DNA of 61,622 bases from Planctomicrobium piriforme. Its GTDB lineage: Bacteria; Planctomycetota; Planctomycetia; Planctomycetales; Planctomycetaceae. Position numbers and translations under genes: made by a program. This document shows, in pieces, positions 33,398 through 42,271 of the stretch. Under the pieces are notes generated by a model. It saw nothing but the letters and a program-made list of their open reading frames with translations. It was not told the origin of the DNA and ran no database searches. The stretch is from assembly GCA_945860955.1 (NCBI GenBank), contig CAMATH010000038.1, positions 1 through 61,622 on the forward strand, in the 5' to 3' direction. Position 1 is the stretch's first letter. Each line of letters begins with the position of its first letter.

Positions 33398-34498
33398 CTA
33401 ATCCCCGTCCCCCAGCCGAATCCGACAATAGCTCGCGAACCGCTGGCGGGCGATCTGGCCCCGTGCCACTGCTCGTTTCACGCCGCAATCGGTCTCGTGG
33501 ATGTGGGTACAATTCGCGTACTGGCATTCACGTACGAACGGATGGAATTCAATAAAGTACGCCTGGATTTCATCGGGAATCACATTCCAGAGATCCATCT
33601 GCCGAATTCCGGGGGTATCGATGACCCAGCCCCCCATCGACAGCGGCCACAAGCGGGCGCTGGTGGTGGTGTGCTGGCCCTTGCCGGTCTCTTCGGTCAC
33701 TTCCAGCGTCCGGATATTGAGACTTGGTTCCACGGTGTTGATCAACGACGATTTGCCAACACCGCTCTGGCCGGCGAGCGCGGTCGCCTTGCCCTTCAAC
33801 AGATGTTTAAGCCGCGACAATCCCTGCCCGCTGCGGGCGCTGCACGGGATCACCTCGTAACCAAGTTGCGCGTACATTCCCACAACCGGTTGCAGCTCGG
33901 CCAAATCGACCAGATCGACCTTGTTGATGCAGATGATCGGGCGGAGGTTTCCGGAAATGATGCTGATCAGGTAGCGATCAATGAGGCTCGGCTTGAGTTT
34001 GGGTGTCACCGCCGACCCGACGATCAGCACTTGATCGACGTTCGTCACCAGTACGTGTTTTTGTCCGCGGATCTTTCGCGCGAGAATACCGGTTCGCGGC
34101 TCGATCCGTTCGATCACCCCTTGCCGATCGTCCTGTTGTCGCACCAGTACCCGGTCACCCGCGGCGATCACGGTTCGGCCTTCGACCGCCATATCCTTCA
34201 GGACCTGGCGAATGGCACACTCGAGAATCCGTCCTGCACCCAAATCGACCAGACAACCACCTCCCCGGGGACTCAGAACTCGACCGGGGACGAGGCTGGG
34301 ATCATCGGCCTCACGCAGGCTGCCATCTTCGGCACTGGAGATGATAGTTCGACGGCGGGTCAGTCGCCCTTTTCCCGAGATCCTCTGGTCGGCGGCCAGA
34401 TCGTCAAGCTGGTTCTCGTCCAGTGGCTTGAGATTTCGCCGCCGCGGGGCGTTCACGCGGTTTTTGCGCAGATCGACACGCGTCTTGCGTTTACTCAT
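33398..34498 (-). CDS. rsgA: Ribosome small-subunit-dependent GTPase A
   Basis: 366 residues. Late assembly factor of the 30S subunit. Domains: basic N-terminal extension (KRKTRVDLRKNRVNAPRRRN), OB-fold (about 65-145), circularly permuted GTPase with NKVDL (G4) before GQSGVGKSSLIN (G1) and DTPGIR (G3), and the C-terminal zinc motif C-x4-C-x-H-x5-C (CQYANCTHIHETDC). All motifs intact. The N-terminal extension is longer than in E. coli. Its start overlaps the stop of the FHA gene by 8 bp, so the two are translated together. Confidence 0.96.
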   Translation of the reverse strand: MSKRKTRVDLRKNRVNAPRRRNLKPLDENQLDDLAADQRISGKGRLTRRRTIISSAEDGSLREADDPSLVPGRVLSPRGGGCLVDLGAGRILECAIRQVLKDMAVEGRTVIAAGDRVLVRQQDDRQGVIERIEPRTGILARKIRGQKHVLVTNVDQVLIVGSAVTPKLKPSLIDRYLISIISGNLRPIICINKVDLVDLAELQPVVGMYAQLGYEVIPCSARSGQGLSRLKHLLKGKATALAGQSGVGKSSLINTVEPSLNIRTLEVTEETGKGQHTTTSARLWPLSMGGWVIDTPGIRQMDLWNVIPDEIQAYFIEFHPFVRECQYANCTHIHETDCGVKRAVARGQIARQRFASYCRIRLGDGD

Positions 34499-34979
34499 CG
34501 TCGTTTTGCAGCCATTCGAACGCCGGTTCCTCTTCGTTGCGGGAGGGCTTGCCCGCGCCGCCAGCAGGTGGTGCCGGTGGACGGTCGGCGGGCGGACGGG
34601 GGCGGCGCTCCGGACGTGCCAGCCCCGCCTTTTCGAGCAGGCTCATCTGCATGTCTTCGGCGTTGTCGAGCAGTGGAGGAGGGGCGGTCCCGGGGGCCAC
34701 GTCGTAATCGATTTTGAACCGGTGTTTGGCGAACATGATCTCGTCGCCTGGAAGGATCCAGGTCGTCTTGACGCGCACGCCGTTCACCTTGGTGCCGTTG
34801 CTGCTGTTCAGATCTTTGACCAGCCAATAGCCATTGATCAAAGACAACTCGCAATGCCGGCTGGAGATGTTCGAGAATTGCAGCGAGACATCGCACCCGT
34901 CGCGACGCCCCACCAGCAGTTGCGGGCGCAACAACGGGATGGGATCTCCCCCCCCAACGGGAACCAGTTCGCCGAGCAT
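34491..34979 (-). CDS. FHA-domain protein upstream of rsgA
   Basis: 162 residues from ATG at 34979 (MLGELVPVGGG); the frame extends 147 bp further but that part is not FHA-like. FHA domain at about 1-100 with GRRDGCDVSL, SSRHCEL and SSNGTKVNG, so phosphothreonine-peptide binding is expected. The C-terminal 60 residues are Pro/Arg/Glu-rich and probably disordered. The gene overlaps rsgA by 8 bp, an arrangement that ties a phosphosignal reader to ribosome assembly expression; the functional link is inferred. Confidence 0.88.
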   Translation of the reverse strand: MLGELVPVGGGDPIPLLRPQLLVGRRDGCDVSLQFSNISSRHCELSLINGYWLVKDLNSSNGTKVNGVRVKTTWILPGDEIMFAKHRFKIDYDVAPGTAPPPLLDNAEDMQMSLLEKAGLARPERRPRPPADRPPAPPAGGAGKPSRNEEEPAFEWLQNDDE

Positions 34980-35139
34980 CGTGCCGTACCACTCCCTGAT
35001 GCGAACGAGAATTGACGAAGTCTTCGAACCGGGATTCTCACAACAACGAGAAGTGTACCAACTCCCCGCGCCGCAACCCGAATCTTCTGCGGAAACATCG
35101 TAAACGGATCCCGTGGGGGCCGTCAATCATTTGCCAAAC

Positions 35140-38100
35140 TCAATTGGGGGCGGCAGGGGGCGGAATCACCGGTTGGAGCTTGGGGAGTTCATCGGGGGGC
35201 GGGATGACCGCAGCCAGCAACGAGACGGCCGCCGCCGGATCGCCCGGGCGGTACACCGGACGCTTCGGGGCGGGTCGGGTGATGGTATGCACCACCCACC
35301 AGCCAAACGCCGCCAGCAATCCGAACCGCCCGGCCGCCAGGAAATTCAGCACCAGTTCCTGATCCTGAAGCGCGGCGAGCGTCAGGGCAAACGCTCCCAA
35401 CAGCAAGATCGACAATCGATTGTTCCAGGTGGTTCGGGTCAGTAGAACGCCGGCGCAGAACAAAGCCCCACTGATGCACCAGGTGAAGAACTCAATTCGC
35501 CGGTACGGAACGACCAGGTGCGTCGCCTCTCCCAGTCGCGTGTACTGGTAGGCCCGACCGGAGGTCTGAAACGCAAACAGGCCACCGGACGCGTCACCAA
35601 ACCAGCGGTCGAGCGCGGTGGTCTCTTCCGTGTAGCCGACCGCTCCTTTGACGAGATTGATCCAAGTCCGGGCCAACGGCGTAAAGTCGGCCGGCTTTCC
35701 GACGATTCCATATTCTCGAGGCACCCAAACGGCGGCCCGCAATTCCTGCATCACGACACTTCCCGCGGCTCCCTCCCCCCCCAACCGGGGCAGATTGAGT
35801 TGCAGATTTCCCCCCCGGCCGGGAAGTGGGCGGGGATTGTACGGTGCCTGAAAAACCAGCGCGATCACGAACGGCTCATCGGCTGATCCGGTCCTGGCGA
35901 CGCTGATCCGATACGAATCCCAACGTTTGTCGGTCGATTCCGTCGAGTTGCGTTCCAGCTCGACACGCTTTCCCGCGACAATCGCATCGAGCGGAACGGC
36001 GTCTTTGGGCAGATCGATCGACAACCGCTGGCGCTCGCTCGATTTCAGATAGTACCGCGCCCGGCAGGTCACCCGGCTGTCTTCGGTCACCACCGCCTCA
36101 AACGCGCCACGAGCCACAACGGTCTCGACGACCTCCTGAATCTCCAATTGCGAAGCCGACACTTCCACCGCCATTCCCGTCGCCAGCTCCGCAGGTTGCG
36201 AGAAGTAGCGGTACGCCAGATCCCCTTCCGTCGGCAAGAGAGTCAACTCACGGACATCAATCGACTCAAACGGGGCACCCGCCGTCGCACCGACGGATAA
36301 CGACCGCTCGCGGCGGACCGCCAATTGCCCCTCGACCGAAGTCGGGACCGTCGACGACACCCGTGTCGCCGACGTCGGCGATTCCAACACCCGTATTGGA
36401 GAAATCGGAAACGAAGTCTGTTTCTGTGGGCCTTTGCGTTCGGGCTTCAGATCGTACCGCACACGCAATTTGACCGGTCCGATCACCTCGCGCTGCAAAA
36501 CGACCCGCCACGGCACCCAGCCGTCGACCGCGTCGCCATCACGGGCCTGTTGTTGAATCGCGGGGGTCGCGGCGTCGGCGGGATCAACCTGCACCGAGCC
36601 CGCGACCCCTTCGGGAACCGCGAAGCGAAACGTCTCGATCCCGGCGAACTGCACGAGAAAATTCACTTTGGTGTCGACCGCCACCACATCCTGCCGAACG
36701 TGGACGCCGGTCGAGACCGAAGCCGTCAATCGGGGGAGCCGGCGTTCCGTCCGAACCACAATGTCGGGACGCACGGTGAACGACCACCCCGCTGTGAGTC
36801 GCGTTCCGGGAGCGGTCGCCACTCCGCGGGGACGTGAGGGAATCACGCCTTCCACCGTTTTTTCGTCGGCGATCACCTCTAGCGATTCCGGCGCGAAGAC
36901 CAACAGGTCTCCCCGGTCCCGCACAACATTTTCGGGTGTCAGCAACGGCAGCAGCACCCGCGCGTCGGCCCCTTTTTCATAGGGCAATCGACCCGTCACC
37001 GTCGCGGCGATCTGTCCCATGGTCTTCTCACGCAATGTGATGATCAGCTCCCCTTTTCCCTCGGGGGTCTGGTGTTCCTTCATCGCGTCGCAATCGACCC
37101 TGTCGACCAAAAAACCTTCCGGCAACTGAAATCGCAATTCGAAAATACCAGCTCGTTCGACATTGATCCGAAGCGTTTCCTTCGAGTCGATTTCGTCGTC
37201 ACGAAACACGAGCCGCGTCGAGCGTTCCGATTGCAACCGGGGCTCCACTCCCCGAGCCGTCACTTTCAACTCGAATTTCGGGTTGAAATAACGCCAGGCC
37301 AGCGACTCGGGACGTCGCAGCGATTGTGGAATCTCGGCCGTTTCAATTCGTACCAGCCCCTGCTGCTGCTCGACCGACAACGCCAGGTCTGCGGTTCCCG
37401 AAACGACCAGAACTCCACTCTCCCGCGCTTCGCCCACCGTGTGGATACCGTGGATGGCCCCGCTGTCGGCGACCCCGGCAAGGTCGAAGGCATCTTTCGG
37501 CAGCGGCATCTCGGTGAAGACTTCGACCGCGACGGCCCGCGCCTCGCTGCTGAGCAGTTCGACGCTGATCACCTGCCCGTTCGCAGTCTCTGCCGACTCC
37601 CACGATTTGAGGCCGGCCGACGCGACATCCAGCACCTTCTGCCCTGCGGGCACAGCGATTTGGACGCGATCCATTGAGCCGCGCAACACCTGGTAGTTCA
37701 ACACGGCGTGCGTGTGAACCCGACCGTCAGCGATCCGCACATCCATCTGATTGCGAACCGAAGTCAACACCTCCATCGCGGGAGCGGTACTGAGTTTCGG
37801 CCGCCAGCGGGCCGTCACTTTGCGTGTCGCCCCCAGGCCCGCTTTCAGTTGCGTTGAGTCGGCGTCAACGACGGTTTCGCTGGTCGCGGCGGCCGGTGTG
37901 AGTTCAATCGACTGGTCGGCCCCCGGCACGCGCAAATCGAGGGTCGAAATCACTGCGGGGGGACACTCAAACTCCACACTCCGTCCATCGGGGGAAGTCC
38001 GCACACGGGCGGCCAACGCCAGGCGCAGTTTCTGCTCGCCTGGTTTGGGGAAAAACAATTCGTACGCCCCATCGCCCGTGGCACGCAGCACGATCTGATC

Positions 38101-38553
38101 ATCGTCAGTGGTCAATTTGCCGAGCGCCGCGTCACCAAAGCGAACGGGCAGCGTTCCTCCGTTGGCAGAGAGAACACGAACCGTCAGTTCCGCGGTGATG
38201 TTCGCGAGATCTTTTTGAACGGTTCCCTGATAGACGGCTTTCGACAGGACGACATCAATCGCCTGAGGTTTTGGACCACGGGCGTCAAGCTGATTCAGGC
38301 GATTCCACATTTCGAGGTAGCGACCGAGGGGAACAACCGCCGTCCCCTTGCCGTTCGCGACCGTTTCTTTGAGGTTGCGAAACGGGACGTAGATCAGCCG
38401 ATCCCACGCGGTTTCCGACGAGTCACCGGCCGCGTCGGCGCGAACCGGCTTGTCGCCTCCGGGAGGCTGGCCCGGCGCGACGGCCGATATGGCGAGGAAA
38501 ACGGTCATCGCCAGCGGCACAGGCAGAAAATGGACGCGGAAAACAGGTCGCAT
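35140..38553 (-). CDS. Very large hypothetical exported/membrane protein
   Basis: 1137 residues; function not recognised. Signal peptide (PLAMTVFLAISAVAPGQ), then about 950 residues of beta-rich sequence with repeated ELTVRVLSANGG / VRVRYDLKPERKG / FRFAVPEGVAGSVQVD-type strands suggesting several immunoglobulin- or sandwich-like domains. Near the C-terminus two to three membrane helices (FFTWCISGALFCAGVLL, LSILLLGAFALTLAAL, AAGRFGLLAAFGWWVVHTI) are followed by a proline-rich tail (VIPPPDELPKLQPVIPPPAAP). Most of the chain would be exported and anchored at its C-terminal end. It is followed by the FHA gene about 160 bp downstream on the same strand. Confidence 0.85.
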   Translation of the reverse strand: MRPVFRVHFLPVPLAMTVFLAISAVAPGQPPGGDKPVRADAAGDSSETAWDRLIYVPFRNLKETVANGKGTAVVPLGRYLEMWNRLNQLDARGPKPQAIDVVLSKAVYQGTVQKDLANITAELTVRVLSANGGTLPVRFGDAALGKLTTDDDQIVLRATGDGAYELFFPKPGEQKLRLALAARVRTSPDGRSVEFECPPAVISTLDLRVPGADQSIELTPAAATSETVVDADSTQLKAGLGATRKVTARWRPKLSTAPAMEVLTSVRNQMDVRIADGRVHTHAVLNYQVLRGSMDRVQIAVPAGQKVLDVASAGLKSWESAETANGQVISVELLSSEARAVAVEVFTEMPLPKDAFDLAGVADSGAIHGIHTVGEARESGVLVVSGTADLALSVEQQQGLVRIETAEIPQSLRRPESLAWRYFNPKFELKVTARGVEPRLQSERSTRLVFRDDEIDSKETLRINVERAGIFELRFQLPEGFLVDRVDCDAMKEHQTPEGKGELIITLREKTMGQIAATVTGRLPYEKGADARVLLPLLTPENVVRDRGDLLVFAPESLEVIADEKTVEGVIPSRPRGVATAPGTRLTAGWSFTVRPDIVVRTERRLPRLTASVSTGVHVRQDVVAVDTKVNFLVQFAGIETFRFAVPEGVAGSVQVDPADAATPAIQQQARDGDAVDGWVPWRVVLQREVIGPVKLRVRYDLKPERKGPQKQTSFPISPIRVLESPTSATRVSSTVPTSVEGQLAVRRERSLSVGATAGAPFESIDVRELTLLPTEGDLAYRYFSQPAELATGMAVEVSASQLEIQEVVETVVARGAFEAVVTEDSRVTCRARYYLKSSERQRLSIDLPKDAVPLDAIVAGKRVELERNSTESTDKRWDSYRISVARTGSADEPFVIALVFQAPYNPRPLPGRGGNLQLNLPRLGGEGAAGSVVMQELRAAVWVPREYGIVGKPADFTPLARTWINLVKGAVGYTEETTALDRWFGDASGGLFAFQTSGRAYQYTRLGEATHLVVPYRRIEFFTWCISGALFCAGVLLTRTTWNNRLSILLLGAFALTLAALQDQELVLNFLAAGRFGLLAAFGWWVVHTITRPAPKRPVYRPGDPAAAVSLLAAVIPPPDELPKLQPVIPPPAAPN

Positions 38554-39286
38554 CAGTCGTAGTCTCGGGGTTCAAATCCGTAGGACTGCGCAAGCCGCGA
38601 AGAGTGGTGGACCTTTGCGGATTGCACAGCAGGCCGGCTTTCGGCAGAAAGGGCCGGCAGCAACAGTGTACGGGATGGTAGTAACAGGATGCCAGAGAGC
38701 AGGGGGAATGGACAACAAGACGAGCGGGGAGCGTCAGCTCCATGAACGATCTCGCGATCCCCCGCCCATGTCGCAATTCTTGACTCCGGAATCGGTTCCG
38801 GTTGGGTGGTCGACGGCGGCAGTAACATCGTTGACGTGTTGACTTCCAACTAATGTGGTATCGCTCTTCCCCGGCGCTTCGAATGGGTAGTCAGTATCTA
38901 CCAACCGGGAGGTCACGGCACGAATCTCGACAACGTGCAATGGAATATCGCAACGCCGCCGACCGTTCCGGAACCGTCGAGCGTGGTTCTATTGGAATGC
39001 GGCGCGCAGGGAGTGGTCGCGTACCGGCGACGACGTTCGAACTGATGCCCGATTGACGCTATCCGCCCCGAATTCAGACCCCGAGAAAATGCGACTTCGT
39101 CGGGGTGTTGCCACCAAAAACGAAACCGGCCCGTTCAGAGTGACTGAACAGGCCGGATAGCGAAATTTTCGCAAACAAAACCGCCCCGGCTCGCCGGCGA
39201 GAGGGACCACTCACCCAAGAGGGCCGTCCCTGGCCGTTCGAAAGACTCCCGGTGATCCACCGGCGATTCGGGGGGCGAAGATTCGA
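38554..39286. other. Intergenic region, 733 bp
   Basis: No convincing gene on either strand. It contains the terminator at 39126-39156 and must hold the promoter of the 1137-residue protein gene. A tRNA T-arm-like GGTTCAAATCC near 38569 is not part of any cloverleaf I can fold. Confidence 0.5.
39126..39156 (-). terminator. Rho-independent terminator of the HTH-receiver gene
   Basis: CCGGCC-GTTCAG pairs with CTGAAC-GGCCGG with one mismatch and a 5-nt loop. On the minus strand it is followed by TTTCGTTTTTGG. It lies 130 bp after the stop of the regulator at 39287. Confidence 0.8.
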
Positions 39287-39859
39287 CTAGGCGAGCTGCT
39301 TGCGGCGGCTCACCAGGGTGCGAATCCGCTCGGCGAGCAACGCCACGTCGAACGGCTTACGGAAGGTTTCGCTGAAAATGGAGCGGTCGAAACCGCTCGC
39401 ATTGTCGTCATCGCTGAGCAACCCGACGAGGACCACATCGGTGTACTCGGCGTTTTTGCGCAGGTTTTGGGCAATCATCAGGGATTCATTACGTCCCATG
39501 ATGAAGTCGATCACCACGCAGTCGGGGTGCAGTGATTCCGCCTGAATTCCCGCTTCGAATCCGCTGTTCGCGAAATCGAGCTTGAACGTATCGGCATTCA
39601 TCTGCTCCTTCAGGCCGCCGCGGATTGACGATTCCGCGCCGACGATGAGGATTTTGCCCACGGCTTCGTCTTCGAGTTCTCCCAGAGGCATCCCGTGTTC
39701 CTTGAGGAACCGGATGAGATGCTCACGGGGAATTCGCCGGTCCTGCGAACCGGGAATCCGGTATCCGCGCAAGCGGCCCGAATCGAACCACTTGCTGACG
39801 GTGCGGGGGGCGACTTTGCAGATCTTAGCTACTTGTCCAGTAGTAAAGATCGTCTTCAT
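39287..39859 (-). CDS. Helix-turn-helix (excisionase/MerR-type) protein with receiver domain
   Basis: 190 residues. Residues 1-55 form a MerR/excisionase-like helix-turn-helix (FTTGQVAKICKVAPRTVSKWFDSGRLRGYRIPGSQDRRIPREHLIRFL), of the BldC kind. Residues 68-190 form a response-regulator receiver fold: the phosphoacceptor Asp in VVIDFIMG and the Lys in FRKPFD are present, but the usual acidic pair after strand 1 is changed (ILIVGAESS instead of a DD pair). The order, DNA-binding first and receiver last, is the reverse of the common one. No histidine kinase is adjacent. The altered pocket suggests atypical or phosphorylation-independent control. Confidence 0.88.
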   Translation of the reverse strand: MKTIFTTGQVAKICKVAPRTVSKWFDSGRLRGYRIPGSQDRRIPREHLIRFLKEHGMPLGELEDEAVGKILIVGAESSIRGGLKEQMNADTFKLDFANSGFEAGIQAESLHPDCVVIDFIMGRNESLMIAQNLRKNAEYTDVVLVGLLSDDDNASGFDRSIFSETFRKPFDVALLAERIRTLVSRRKQLA

Positions 39860-40650
39860 GGCGGGCTCTCCAGTGACTTGTCAGTCGGTACGGCAGAGGG
39901 ATGCGGGCCCTCTGGAGAATCGGTTCTACCGTGCTGATCGGCGGTCCTTGCCATATGGTCCTCCTGGCGAGTCAGCGCGGCTCTGGGTCGAATCGATTCT
40001 CTAGGTGGTGGAAGACGGCTGTTGGTTTTTCGCCTCAGCGGTCTGTCGCCAAACGTGGCGGTAAAACAAGCAGACACACGACCATTCAACTTTCCTGCAC
40101 GCGTTTCCATTCCAGACTTCGCTTGAACTCGCATGCGGTGCGCGAGTTCGATTGGAAACCCGGTTTGGGACGGCGGGGGGGAAATTCCGGACGCATCCGC
40201 GTCTCTTCCGCCAATCTCGGAAAAGACGCCGCCACGTCGCTCGAATTCCTCATCGCGGATGCTGAAGACCTGACTGACGCCGAACGCAACGGTTGCAGGA
40301 CGTGGTTGCGTTCCTGATGGCTTTTCAGGTCCAAACATCTAACACAGTTTTTCGAACCGAGACTGGTATTGACTTTAATCACTTTGGTTCCGACTGCCGT
40401 GGTACTGCGGGAGTTCCGACAAATGAGGGTCGTCGGACCGACGGAGATTGCCGGTCGCGCGCAAGTTTGCCGGCGAATTGGGTTTTATTCGGAAAAATCC
40501 GGGGAAAAAGTGCGATTTCGGCTTCAGGGAACCTGCGCAGGGTGGCGCGGAATTCCGCAGTCCACCGTTTGCAACGCGTGGCGGTTCGCCTTACAGTGAA
40601 ACCGATCCCCCGAACCGTCCCAGCCACTCCGGACGTCCCCCCCGCACCGT
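39860..40650. other. Intergenic region, 791 bp, upstream of cbiMQO
   Basis: It divides the HTH-receiver gene (leftward) from cbiM (rightward). Overlapping frames are open on both strands but encode low-complexity sequence without homology I can recognise. I looked for cobalamin and nickel-cobalt riboswitch cores and found none convincing. A long cbiM leader remains possible. Confidence 0.45.
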
Positions 40651-41637
40651 ATGCATATCCCTGATGGATTCCTCAGTCCCGCCGTCTGTGTGGGGACGGG
40701 TACAATCGCCGCCGGCACACTGGCGGTGGCGTTCCGAAAGCTAGACGCCACCTTGGCGAGTCGCACGGTCCCCCTCACCGGAATGGTCGCATCGCTGATT
40801 TTCGCGGGTCAAATGGTCAATTTTCCGATCGGCTTGCCTGTCTCGGGCCACCTGATCGGAGGGACACTGGCTGCGATTCTGCTCGGGCCATGGGGGGGAT
40901 GCGTGGCGCTCGCCCTCGTGCTGTTTGTTCAGATGGCCCTGTTCTCGGACGGGGGCTGGCTGGCGTACGGTGCCAATGTCTTCAACATGGGGGTCGTTGG
41001 CTCGCTGGGGGGTTACGCCCTCTACCAAGCCGTCCGCAGTCGGATCGCCGGGCCACGGGGCGTTCTGTTGGGGGGGATGCTCGCCGGCTGGGGGAGCGTG
41101 ATGGCGGCCGCCGCCTGTTTTTGTCTGGAATTCTGGCTGTCGCATCCCGCGGGCGAATTCGATTTGCGAAAAATCTGGATGCTGATGGCGAGTTTTCACA
41201 GTTTGATTGGAGTCGGCGAAGCTTTGATTACCGGGATGATTCTCAGTGTGGTGTTGGTCCACCGTCCCGAGCTGGTCGCCGCCCAGATAACTTCCACAAA
41301 TCCGGCGAGAATTGGTCGATTTGTGTGGACTGGTGTCGTGGCCGCGCTGATTGTCGCCGCCTTCGCCGCCCCGTTTGCATCAGAATACGGAGATGGGCTG
41401 GAAGCGGTGGCGGAGGAAGCGGGTTTCGCCTCTCACGCCACTGAGTCCACCGGGCCCTTGCTGAACGACTACGCATTGCCGCTTCCGGGGACTGATCGCG
41501 AATCACCACTCTGGGGCAAGGTGGCGACCGCGATGGCGGGGCTGCTGGGGACAACGGTGGTCCTGCTTCTGGGGTGGGGCCTGTGCCAGACGCTGCCTCG
41601 TCCGCTGACTCCCCGCGAGGATGTTCATGCGGGCTGA
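40651..41637 (+). CDS. cbiM: Cobalt/nickel ECF transporter S component with fused PDGLE domain
   Basis: 328 residues, multi-pass membrane protein. It captures Co2+ or Ni2+ for the energy-coupling transporter. The mature N-terminus MHIPDGFL is the diagnostic metal-site motif (His2), followed by helices including GQMVNFPIGLPVSGHLIGGTLAAILLGPWGG and FNMGVVGSLGG. At about 244-260 SEYGDGLEAVAEEAGF matches the PDGLE module that replaces CbiN, and a last helix follows (AMAGLLGTTVVLLLGWGL). The start is fixed by the MHIPDG motif. The stop overlaps cbiQ. Whether cobalt or nickel is the substrate cannot be told. Confidence 0.93.
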   Translation: MHIPDGFLSPAVCVGTGTIAAGTLAVAFRKLDATLASRTVPLTGMVASLIFAGQMVNFPIGLPVSGHLIGGTLAAILLGPWGGCVALALVLFVQMALFSDGGWLAYGANVFNMGVVGSLGGYALYQAVRSRIAGPRGVLLGGMLAGWGSVMAAAACFCLEFWLSHPAGEFDLRKIWMLMASFHSLIGVGEALITGMILSVVLVHRPELVAAQITSTNPARIGRFVWTGVVAALIVAAFAAPFASEYGDGLEAVAEEAGFASHATESTGPLLNDYALPLPGTDRESPLWGKVATAMAGLLGTTVVLLLGWGLCQTLPRPLTPREDVHAG

Positions 41638-42271
41638 CTTTCTCGACCGGTACGCGCGGGGGAACACGGTTTTCCATCGCCTCAATCCCCGAACGAAACT
41701 GCTGCTTGTGTTGCTGATCGTCATCGGCGTGCTGCTGACCCCGGTAGGGGCTTGGCCCGTGTTCGGCTGCCTTGCCTGCGGTGTCTACGCGGCTCTTGTG
41801 ATCGCCGAGATTCCCACCAAATACATTCTCCAGCGAATCGGTCTGTTGCTACCGCCGGTGTTGGGACTGGCACTGTCGGCCCCGATTTCGCGCGGTTTTC
41901 AGGGGGGATGGGAATTGGCCGCCACGATCACCTGTCGCAGTCTGCTGACGTTCAGCGCGGGGCTGTGGCTGGTGAACACCACGCCGTTCGAAACGCTGCT
42001 GGGGGCGATGGCTCGGCTCGGGTTGCCGAACCGGTTTGTCGAGTTGCTGGCGTTCATGTACCGCTACACGTTTGTGGTGTTCGACGAACTCGCCCGGATG
42101 CGGACGGGGCAGCGGTCGCGGACTTTCTCGAAGCCCGGCCTGTTCGCGTTGTGGATCTCGAACGCGTCGCTGTTGGGAATGCTGCTGATTCGTTCTCTGA
42201 ACCGAGCCGAGCGAATTCATGGAGCGATGTGTTCCCGAGGCTGGACCGGTCGAATGCCGGAGCAATCGTGA
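41627..42271 (+). CDS. cbiQ: Cobalt/nickel ECF transporter T component
   Basis: 214 residues, a membrane protein with several helices and the coupling-helix region with Ala-Arg-Gly-like signatures near the end (LNRAERIHGAMCSRGWTG). It transmits ATP-driven movement from CbiO to CbiM. The ATG at 41627 is chosen because GCGAGG lies 6 bp before it; another ATG two codons earlier touches that site. It overlaps cbiM by 11 bp and cbiO by 4 bp, so the three are translationally coupled. Confidence 0.93.
   Translation: MRADFLDRYARGNTVFHRLNPRTKLLLVLLIVIGVLLTPVGAWPVFGCLACGVYAALVIAEIPTKYILQRIGLLLPPVLGLALSAPISRGFQGGWELAATITCRSLLTFSAGLWLVNTTPFETLLGAMARLGLPNRFVELLAFMYRYTFVVFDELARMRTGQRSRTFSKPGLFALWISNASLLGMLLIRSLNRAERIHGAMCSRGWTGRMPEQS

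Noticed and set aside
38555-38600. tRNA-like GGTTCAAATCC sequence
   Set aside because: The flanks do not form T, anticodon or acceptor stems in either orientation.
39856-40338. Open frame of 160 codons on the minus strand upstream of the HTH-receiver gene
   Set aside because: The translation is low-complexity, overlaps other frames on the opposite strand and ends inside the regulator's start region; more likely a leader.
40300-40650. Possible cobalamin or nickel-cobalt riboswitch before cbiM
   Set aside because: No core boxes or junction pattern could be found by eye; a covariance search would be needed to exclude it fully.
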